DNA of 12,736 nucleotides from Gammaproteobacteria bacterium. GTDB taxonomy: Bacteria > Pseudomonadota > Gammaproteobacteria > Pseudomonadales > Azotimanducaceae. Within the stretch, counting starts at the first letter, position 1. The number at the start of each line of letters is the position of its first letter. The notes under the pieces are model-generated. The model saw nothing but the letters and a program-made list of their open reading frames with translations. It had not been told where the DNA came from and made no database searches. The position numbers and the translations under genes were made by a program. This document shows positions 8,095 through 12,736 of this stretch, piece by piece. Location of the stretch: assembly GCA_009840715.1 (NCBI GenBank), contig VXNE01000322.1:4934-17669 (forward strand). The letters run 5' to 3'.

Positions 8095-8102
8095 TCCCGG
8101 TC
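8095..8102. repeat. Target-site duplication, left copy
   Basis: TCCCGGTC immediately outside the left terminal repeat; identical to 10941-10948 outside the right one. An 8-bp direct repeat flanking perfect inverted repeats is the mark of a single transposition event and fits the 8-9 bp duplications of the IS1 family. Confidence 0.92.
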
Positions 8103-8124
8103 GGTAGTGTATCAGTTTGACTTT
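8103..8124 (+). repeat. Left terminal inverted repeat
   Basis: Begins GGTAGTGTATCAGTTTGAC and continues TTT; perfectly complementary to 10919-10940 over 22 bp. It also contains the transposase stop codon (8112-8114 on the minus strand). Read outward, towards the phosphatase gene, it contains TGATACACT, an extended -10-like sequence. Confidence 0.95.
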
Positions 8125-9014
8125 CGCGGACGGCCACCGGAGCCGGGCTTCGGACCGGGCTTCCGGGGCGCGGGCGCGTTGGCGTCGATCAGGCCGACGA
8201 TCCATTCGAGGTCGTGAAGCTGATCCGTGAGTCCCGCTTCCATCGCGGGCGTGACCCGGAGCGTCTTGTGAATCCGGCAGAAGTTGTAATGGACGAAGTA
8301 GAGCGCGAGCGAGTCGGCGTGCTTCTCCACGCGCTTGCTGAAGGCGTTGGTCAGGCGGGTAAAGCGCCGGTTGCCCATCCGTAGGGACAGGTTCTGACGT
8401 TCGACGTAGGACGTGCTGACCTTGGCCTGGTCCGGCTCCCCCTCGATAACTTCCGTGTGCGTCCCGATGCACTCTGACGGGCTGTAGCGCGTCTCCGGGT
8501 TCCGGTCGTCTCCCGTCTTGCCGTACTCCTTGATGAGCATGGCGTAGTCGATTTCCCCCTCGAACGCCACGTCCACCGCCGGACGGTACGGACCGTGCCC
8601 GTCCGTGGTCAGTTGGATATGGCGGGAGAGTCGCGCTTCGAGGTCGCGCATGAAGGCGATGGCGCTACGCACGCCGCGATCCGCGACCAGCCACGACACG
8701 ATCAGCTTGCTGTCCGGGTCTATCGCCGTCCACGTCCAAGCGTCGCCAGCGCCTTCGGGAGCCGCCTTCGCACGCCGCACGTTCTTCTGCTTGCTGTAGA
8801 CGAACGACCAGATTTCGTCCGCCTCGATCCGTTCGGACGGCACGTTGCGGACATGCTCATCGTGGTACTTCGCGCAGGCCGCGCCAGCATCCGCAAGGAG
8901 CTTGGCAACGGTGTTGATCGACACGCCGGTAAGCCGCGTGATCGAGCGCATGGACATGCCTTCAACGAGCATTCCAAGTACTTGGGCGCGTGTCTTGGCA
9001 GGGAGTTTGTTCAT
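8112..9014 (-). CDS. IS1-family-type DDE transposase
   Basis: Catalyses excision and insertion of the element. The ATG at 9014 gives 300 residues starting MNKLPAKTRAQ, the usual beginning of this group; tandem GTG codons at 9035/9032 would add seven residues. An N-terminal helix-turn-helix (about 17-45, SMRSITRLTGVSINTVAKLL) probably binds the end repeats. The catalytic triad can be read as Asp66 in ADEIWSFVYSKQKN, Asp138 in LTTDGH and Glu205 in SYVERQNLSLR, followed by RFTRLTNAFSKRVEKHADSLALYFVHYN; these correspond to the DEQWG, TDGW and IERHNLNLR motifs of IS1 InsB. The C-terminal tail is Pro/Gly/Arg/Lys-rich. One uninterrupted frame, unlike the frameshifted insAB of IS1. The stop codon lies within the left terminal repeat. 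It looks intact and potentially active. Confidence 0.93.
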   Translation of the reverse strand: MNKLPAKTRAQVLGMLVEGMSMRSITRLTGVSINTVAKLLADAGAACAKYHDEHVRNVPSERIEADEIWSFVYSKQKNVRRAKAAPEGAGDAWTWTAIDPDSKLIVSWLVADRGVRSAIAFMRDLEARLSRHIQLTTDGHGPYRPAVDVAFEGEIDYAMLIKEYGKTGDDRNPETRYSPSECIGTHTEVIEGEPDQAKVSTSYVERQNLSLRMGNRRFTRLTNAFSKRVEKHADSLALYFVHYNFCRIHKTLRVTPAMEAGLTDQLHDLEWIVGLIDANAPAPRKPGPKPGSGGRPRKSN

Positions 9015-9042
9015 GCGGTAAGTGTCCCGCACCACCCCTAAA

Positions 9043-9048
9043 TGTCAA
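9043..9048 (-). promoter_or_regulatory. Consensus -35-like TTGACA upstream of the transposase
   Basis: TTGACA on the minus strand lies 28 bp ahead of the ATG at 9014, in the short gap between the methyltransferase stop and the transposase. No good -10 follows at 16-18 bp, so the signal is weak; if real, the message would start very close to the ATG and be nearly leaderless. The gene could instead be read from the cargo promoter. Confidence 0.25.
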
Positions 9049-9062
9049 GCAAAAGCGTCAGA

Positions 9063-10636
9063 CTAACTTGTTAGAATATCGCCCTGCATCGGCTCCCCCG
9101 AGTACGGATCGGCCAACGGCGGGAGTGTTGGGAGACGATTTTGAAAGTAGTCCGCAATCGACCAAAACTGCGCTTTCGGGTATCGGTTTATGCCGAGTTG
9201 GAAGTGTCCGGTGTCAACGGCCTCACGCTTCGCGTTGGTCGAACGGACCGGGCGCAGGGTCGTGAAAATCCCGCAAGCGGCGTCCTCTCTACCGACGACA
9301 TGGAGGAAGTCTCGGAAGTGGCCGAGGGCGAAGCGGCCACCCTTGACCTGGGCGAGGACTAGCCCTCCATCGAGCAGCATCCCGCGTCCGTCTATACCGC
9401 GGTCCCCGACCTGCCGCGTGTTCGGGACCATGCCGGGTACCCGCGTTACGGCCCACTTCTCGAACTCGAACGGCTCGTCGCGGGCCATTAGTTCCGCCGT
9501 GTGCATGTCCACCGGCACGCCATGAATGCGGATGCTCCGGTCCTTCAGGCGCCGATCCCTCACAAGGTCGATGGCGAAGTGGGAAATGTCGATGCCGATG
9601 AACCGACGCTTGAGCTTTCGCGCGGCCATGATCGTGGTCCCGCAACCGCAGAATGGATCGAGCACCACGTCTCCGGGGTTCGAGGACGCCTGCAATATGC
9701 GCTCCAACAAGCCGGACGGCTTTTGCGTCGGATAGCCAACGGACTCTTTGCCGCTCGCTTGGCCTATGTCCTGCCAGTCATTCGTGACTGTGCGACCGCG
9801 CGATTCGTGCAGGTATTTCTTGTACTGAGGGACCGCGCCGGGTCGAGTTTGGACCACGATGCCCGCCTCATAGGCCGCTTCCATCCGCTCCCGCGTCCAG
9901 CGCCATACCCGCGTCACACCAAGGAACTCATAGGTGAGATTCGGACGGTCGTCGTTCGGGTTGAGCAGCGGCAACAGCCGGTATCGCCCCTTCGCATCGC
10001 GATGTCGATACGCGGTCCTGACGTATTCGGGATCGTGCGGACCAAATACCATTTGGAACGTGCAGTTCTGGGTGCGACTGTATCGCAAAATCACATCCCG
10101 GCAGTTCGGGAAGTTAACGCTCCCAAGGCTCTTGGGGTTCGACCGCTTCCAGTTGATCTCATTGCGGAAGTTCTCCGCGCCGAACACGGCATCCAAAACA
10201 GCTTTGAGGTAGTGGCTGGCGGTCGGGTCGCAGTGCAGGTAGACCGATCCTGACGGCTTCAGAAGGCGTCTGATTTCGGCCAGCCGCTCGGCCATGTAGG
10301 ACAGGTACGCGAGCATTCCGCAGTCCCCAAGCATGACGCGCAAGCCCCGTATGACGCCATGTGCTGGATGCAGTACGGCGCGTTCGATTGCGTCAATGCG
10401 ATCTTGCGCCGCGTCGTCCCAATGCCAAGTGTCCTCGAAGGCGATAAATTGGGCGAGGTTGTCTACCCCCCCCGGAGGTCGTCTGCGGCGCACTGATCGC
10501 GACCAAAGAGGACGTTGTACGCGGCGTCGGAGTTGAACGGCGGGTCGAGATAGCAGAGGTCCACGCATCCGGCAGGCCACTGCCGCATCACATCGAGACA
10601 ATCCCCGTAGTACAGGGAGTCCGGCTGGAACTGCAC
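9063..10636 (-). CDS. DNA methyltransferase fused to PD-(D/E)XK nuclease domain, split by a G8 tract
   Basis: Beta-class DNA amino-methyltransferase (N6-adenine or N4-cytosine) with a C-terminal Mrr-like nuclease domain, a known single-chain architecture. The GTG at 10636, 4 nt after the upstream gene, begins MQFQPDSLYYGDCLDVM and carries catalytic motif IV as YLDPPFNSD (Asp31). At the G8 run (10466-10473) the frame hits a stop after 57 codons. The rest continues in the -1 frame: VDNLAQFIAFEDTWHW..., YLHCDPTASHYLK, GYPTQKP (301-307 of the joined protein), and SAM motif I DPFCGCGTT (from 327). The nuclease part has FEFEKWA (from 390), GDRGIDG (411-417) and LAQVKGG (428-434), i.e. Asp416 and the Q-x-K pair. 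With 9 G, or a -1 slip, the product is 524 residues with no other disruption. May be phase-variable, frameshift-expressed, a recent pseudogene or a base-count error. Confidence 0.88.
10466..10473 (-). repeat. Eight-G homopolymer at the frame break of the methyltransferase gene
   Basis: Eight C on the plus strand, eight G in the coding strand, read CGG GGG GGG TAG in the upstream frame. Nine G (or six) restores the full-length gene. The last bases also form the heptamer G_GGG_GGG directly ahead of the stop, in register for -1 slippage. Mononucleotide G tracts of this size are the usual switch in phase-variable methyltransferase genes. Confidence 0.9.
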
Positions 10637-10640
10637 GGCG

Positions 10641-10856
10641 CTACTTCCAGCGGGCCTTTGCAGCCTCCCTCGCGATCTCGCTGCGGCGCTCCGCCGTTAG
10701 GGACTTGGCGCGGGCCGTCCCGCCCTTCATGCCACCCTTCCGCTTGCCCTCGCTCACGTACTGCTCCGTGACGTCTCCGGTCGCCAGCTTGCCGACGAGC
10801 ATCGCGTTTGCGATGGCGTCAGCCGGCCGCTTCTCTCCGTTCGGTCCTATCGGCAT
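10641..10856 (-). CDS. Small basic protein with GGxKGGxARAxSL...EIAxxAAKARW motif
   Basis: A 71-residue basic protein with an ATG at 10856 and GAGGAAG 11 nt upstream as Shine-Dalgarno. The N-terminal third (MPIGPNGEKRPADAIANAMLVGKLATGDVTEQY) is followed by KGGMKGGTARAKSLTAERRSEIAREAAKARWK, which resembles a widespread class of small Gly/Lys/Ala-rich proteins sometimes labelled histone-like or RNA-binding. No enzymatic motif. It ends 4 nt before the methyltransferase start, so the two are surely co-transcribed, and it lies within the mobile element. A nucleic-acid-binding role, for example a regulator or partner of the restriction-modification gene, is an inference from charge and position only. 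Confidence 0.75.
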   Translation of the reverse strand: MPIGPNGEKRPADAIANAMLVGKLATGDVTEQYVSEGKRKGGMKGGTARAKSLTAERRSEIAREAAKARWK

Positions 10857-10892
10857 GGCGTGCTGTGCTTCCTCGGTGGATGTCGAGAGACC

Positions 10893-10901
10893 CGTATATC
10901 A
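10893..10901 (-). promoter_or_regulatory. Possible extended -10 promoter for the cargo operon
   Basis: On the minus strand TGATATACG (TG-N-TATACG) lies 37 bp ahead of the ATG of the small basic protein and upstream of its Shine-Dalgarno. No good -35 is seen at 17 bp. Next to it, 10904-10917 forms an ATCCT-TGGG-AGGAT palindrome that could be an operator. The signals place a promoter for the two cargo genes just inside the right end of the element. Confidence 0.35.
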
Positions 10902-10903
10902 CG

Positions 10904-10917
10904 ATCCTTGGGAGGAT
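10904..10917. promoter_or_regulatory. Small palindrome just inside the right terminal repeat
   Basis: ATCCTTGGGAGGAT has 5-bp complementary arms around a TGGG loop and sits between the right terminal repeat and the putative cargo promoter. Its place suggests an operator or transposase-related subterminal site; no equivalent is seen at the left end. Confidence 0.3.
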
Positions 10918-10918
10918 A

Positions 10919-10940
10919 AAAGTCAAACTGATACACTACC
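10919..10940 (-). repeat. Right terminal inverted repeat
   Basis: Perfect reverse complement of 8103-8124 over 22 bp, ending in ...GATACACTACC at the element boundary. Read outward, towards cobS, it holds TGATACACT, an extended -10-like sequence (10929-10937), 83 bp from the cobS start. Confidence 0.95.
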
Positions 10941-10948
10941 TCCCGGTC
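10941..10948. repeat. Target-site duplication, right copy
   Basis: TCCCGGTC directly after the right terminal repeat, identical to the left copy at 8095-8102. Removing the element and one copy rebuilds a contiguous divergent intergenic region of about 96 bp between the phosphatase and cobS genes. Confidence 0.92.
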
Positions 10949-10968
10949 TGCGTAGGCAGCGGATTAGT

Positions 10969-10976
10969 GGTTAAAT
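10969..10976 (+). promoter_or_regulatory. Possible native cobS promoter (-10-like GGTTAAAT)
   Basis: AGTGGTTAAATACG lies 43 bp ahead of the cobS ATG. TG-G-TTAAAT has 4 of 6 matches to a -10 with the extended TG. The 17-bp position for a -35 falls on the junction with the target duplication (10948-10953), so the insertion may have altered or removed the native -35. No cobalamin riboswitch is seen in 10949-11019. Confidence 0.25.
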
Positions 10977-11019
10977 ACGCCGCTTGTTTTTCGGAAGCGC
11001 CATAGAAGCGGCACAAGGG

Positions 11020-12018
11020 ATGAATGTGCACGAATCCGGCCTGTCGCCGGACATGCTGCCCGACACGACGGTCAGTGTGAGCGAAACGTTCGGTATCGAT
11101 CAAGACCTGAAGGTCCCGGCCTTCAGCGAGCGGACGGACTACGTCCCGGACATCGACACCGACTACCAGTTCGATCACGACACGACCCTCGCGATCCTGG
11201 CGGGCTTCGCGCACAACCGTCGCGTGATGATCCAGGGGTACCACGGCACGGGCAAGTCGACCCACGTCGAACAGGTCGCCGCGCGGCTCAACTGGCCCTG
11301 CATCCGCGTGAACCTCGACAGTCACATCAGCCGCATCGACCTCGTCGGCAAGGACGCCATCGTCATCGAGGACGGGCAGCAGGTGACGAGCTTCAAGGAG
11401 GGCATCCTCCCCTGGGCGCTGCAGCATCCGACCGCTCTGTGCTTCGACGAGTACGACGCCGGCCGGCCGGACGTCATGTTCGTCATCCAGCGGGTCCTGG
11501 AAGTCGAGGGCAAGCTCACGCTCCTCGACCAGAACCGGGTCGTGCGCCCGCATCCCGCCTTCCGGCTGTTCTCGACGACCAACACCATCGGCCTCGGCGA
11601 CACGACCGGCCTCTATCACGGGACGCAGCAGATCAACCAGGGCCAGATGGACCGCTGGAACATCGTGACGACGCTCAACTACCTCGAGCACGACCAGGAG
11701 GTGGAGATCGTCTACGGGAAGGCCAAGGCGTGGCAGGACAACAACGAGGGACGGCGGGTCATCTCGAACATGGTCTCGGTGGCGGACCTCACCCGCAAGG
11801 GTTTCGTCAACGGTGACATCTCGGTGGTCATGTCGCCCCGTACGGTGCTGACGTGGGCGGAAAACTCCGACATCTTCGACGACCTGGCGTTCGGTTTCCG
11901 CGTATCGTTCCTAAACAAGTGCGACGAACTCGAACGGCCCGTGGTGGCGGAGTACTACCAGCGCTGCATGGGCGAGGATCTCGGGGACGCGACGCGGGGC
12001 ATCACGCTGCGGTCCTGA
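11020..12018 (+). CDS. cobS: Aerobic cobaltochelatase AAA+ subunit CobS
   Basis: CobS is the AAA+ ATPase that, with CobT and CobN, inserts cobalt into hydrogenobyrinic acid a,c-diamide in the aerobic cobalamin pathway. The ATG at 11020 gives 332 residues, the normal CobS length; the frame is open to a TTG at 10984 but the extra residues are not CobS-like. The N-terminus has SETFGIDQDLKVPAFSERTDYVPDID, a CobS hallmark. Walker A is GYHGTGKST (73-81), Walker B ALCFDEYDA (139-147), with RVNLDSHISRIDLVGKDAIV between them and FSTTNTIGLGDTTGLYHGTQQINQGQMDRW (sensor region) after. The C-terminus has MSPRTVLTWAEN and FLNKCDELERPVVAEYYQRC. No good Shine-Dalgarno (AAGGG touches the ATG). cobT follows after 52 bp. 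Confidence 0.96.
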   Translation: MNVHESGLSPDMLPDTTVSVSETFGIDQDLKVPAFSERTDYVPDIDTDYQFDHDTTLAILAGFAHNRRVMIQGYHGTGKSTHVEQVAARLNWPCIRVNLDSHISRIDLVGKDAIVIEDGQQVTSFKEGILPWALQHPTALCFDEYDAGRPDVMFVIQRVLEVEGKLTLLDQNRVVRPHPAFRLFSTTNTIGLGDTTGLYHGTQQINQGQMDRWNIVTTLNYLEHDQEVEIVYGKAKAWQDNNEGRRVISNMVSVADLTRKGFVNGDISVVMSPRTVLTWAENSDIFDDLAFGFRVSFLNKCDELERPVVAEYYQRCMGEDLGDATRGITLRS

Positions 12019-12070
12019 AACCCTGCAGCGCGCGTCGCACCCGTGGCGAGTCGGGTCTGATGGGCGTCCG

Positions 12071-12736
12071 ATGAAAGACGAAGAGAATCCTCTCGAGCCG
12101 TTCAAGCGCGCGATGACCGCGACGATGCGGGCGATCGCGGAGGACGACGAACTCGACGTCACCTTCGGCAAGGGCAACCCCTTCCTGCGCGGCAGCTCCG
12201 CCCACATGCCGCTGCCGAACATCGGCTGCTCGCAGGCCGAGCTCGACGCCGTGCGCGGCGTGGGGGACGAATTCGCGCTCCGGCGGCGCTACCACGACGA
12301 CGGGGTGCACCGCACCCACGCACCGAACGGAGGGCCGGCCCAGGAACTCTTCCAGTGGGTGGAGGACGCGCGTATCGCGTCGATCGGCACGCTGCGGATG
12401 GAGGGCGTCGCCCAGAACCTCGACGCGTCCCTCGAGGCGCTCTGCCGCCAGGCGGCGTTCGACACCGTCACCGCGGAGACCGAGGCGCCGCTCAGCGTGG
12501 CCGTCGGCCTGCTCGTCCGCCAGCGCCTCACCGGGCGCGCGCTGCCCCCGTCGGCCGAGAACGTCGTGCGTTTCTGGCGCGACTACGTGCAGGAACGCGC
12601 CGGCGAGCACATCGACGAGTTGCGCGACTGCATGCGCGACCAGGCGACCTTCGCCCGCCGCTGCCGCTCGATCCTGGCGGACCTCGCCCTCGCCGCGGAG
12701 ATCGCCGACCCGCCCACGGCCGACAGCGACCAGGAC
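12071..12736 (+). CDS. cobT: Cobaltochelatase subunit CobT, N-terminal part
   Basis: Runs from the ATG at 12071 off the right edge with 222 codons and no stop, about a third of a typical CobT. The start MKDEENPLEPFKRAMTATMRAIAEDDELDVTFG is typical, as are LRGSSAHMPLPNIGCSQAELDAVRGVGDEFALRRRYHD, the NGGPAQELFQWVEDARIASIGTLRMEGVAQNLDASLE block and VGLLVRQRLTGRALP. The acidic linker that starts at the edge (ADSDQD) leads to the C-terminal VWA domain, not in the window. Together with CobS it forms the ATPase motor of the chelatase; cobN is not seen here. It follows cobS by 52 bp and is probably in the same transcript. Confidence 0.93.
   Translation, partial: MKDEENPLEPFKRAMTATMRAIAEDDELDVTFGKGNPFLRGSSAHMPLPNIGCSQAELDAVRGVGDEFALRRRYHDDGVHRTHAPNGGPAQELFQWVEDARIASIGTLRMEGVAQNLDASLEALCRQAAFDTVTAETEAPLSVAVGLLVRQRLTGRALPPSAENVVRFWRDYVQERAGEHIDELRDCMRDQATFARRCRSILADLALAAEIADPPTADSDQD

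Larger units (their letters stand above)
8103..10940 (-). mobile_element. IS1-family-like 'transporter IS' carrying restriction-modification cargo (2838 bp)
   Basis: Bounded by 22-bp perfect inverted repeats beginning GGTAGTGTATCAG and by the 8-bp duplication TCCCGGTC, so both ends are exact. It holds three genes, all on the minus strand: a small basic protein, a frameshifted DNA methyltransferase-nuclease fusion, and the transposase. Base composition is visibly less GC-rich than the flanks. The GGT... ends, 8-bp duplication and transposase motifs (DEIW, TDGH, YVERQNL) match IS1-type elements, though plain IS1 is under 800 bp and carries no cargo. IS1595, another family with 8-bp duplications and known passenger genes, is the alternative, but the transposase motifs fit IS1 better. 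Confidence 0.92.

Noticed and set aside
8078..8137. Upstream extension of the phosphatase frame to a GTG at 8137
   Set aside because: The extra codons run through the target duplication and the terminal repeat of the mobile element; the Shine-Dalgarno and the conserved start support GTG at 8077.
8595..9041. Plus-strand open frames opposite the transposase
   Set aside because: Shadows of the transposase gene, no family resemblance and no ribosome binding site.
10466..10601. In-frame N-terminus (from TTG 10601) of the downstream methyltransferase frame
   Set aside because: The residues before VDNLAQF are Arg-rich, non-family sequence, while the other frame across the same DNA encodes the true YYGD...DPPF start.
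10950..11000. tRNA-like segment (GGATTAGTGGTTAAATACGCC and a CGCTT...AAGCG stem)
   Set aside because: It resembles D and anticodon arms loosely, but there is no T-arm, no acceptor pairing and no CCA end.
10984..11019. TTG start at 10984 for cobS
   Set aside because: The added residues do not resemble CobS; ATG at 11020 gives the usual length.
1..12736. CRISPR array or rRNA genes
   Set aside because: No regularly spaced repeats and no rRNA-like sequence were seen in reading both strands.

Overview
The window is GC-rich bacterial DNA. The order leuS-lptE-holA is the classical arrangement of Gammaproteobacteria, and LptE implies an outer membrane with LPS. The aerobic cobaltochelatase genes cobS and cobT sit at the right end. 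An uncultivated, high-GC gammaproteobacterium (or a related pseudomonadote) is the best guess; the sequence alone does not fix the lineage.

Layout. (1) 1-2188, + strand: the 3' part of a class I SAM methyltransferase of the 'predicted methyltransferase' type, then a Cys-type sulfatase. (2) 2265-7536, + strand: leuS, lptE, holA and an MFS exporter. They are tightly packed, with ATGA (leuS/lptE) and GTGA (holA/MFS) overlaps and a 9-bp gap between lptE and holA, so this is probably one operon. (3) 7529-8077, - strand: a histidine phosphatase that meets the MFS gene tail to tail with an 8-bp overlap. (4) 8103-10940: a complete transposable element with 22-bp perfect terminal inverted repeats and an 8-bp target duplication (TCCCGGTC). 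It carries an IS1-like DDE transposase plus two cargo genes on the same strand, a small basic GG/KGG-type protein and a DNA methyltransferase fused to a PD-(D/E)XK nuclease domain. (5) 11020-end, + strand: cobS and the start of cobT, divergent from the phosphatase. The element lies inside what was originally a roughly 96-bp divergent intergenic region.

The most interesting point is in the cargo. The methyltransferase-nuclease gene is split by a run of eight G (coding strand, 10466-10473), just after the catalytic DPPF motif. With 8 G translation stops after 57 codons. With 9 G, or with a -1 ribosomal slip on the perfectly placed G_GGG_GGG heptamer directly before the stop, one 524-residue restriction-modification protein results. 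The element may therefore be a mobile 'transporter IS' with a switchable, or frameshift-expressed, single-chain R-M gene. A homopolymer sequencing error or ordinary decay remains the main competing explanation.

A second notable point is that LeuS lacks the leucine-specific insertion normally found just before KMSKS in proteobacterial LeuS, and carries extra CxxC zinc-knuckle pairs, although it sits in the canonical gammaproteobacterial locus.
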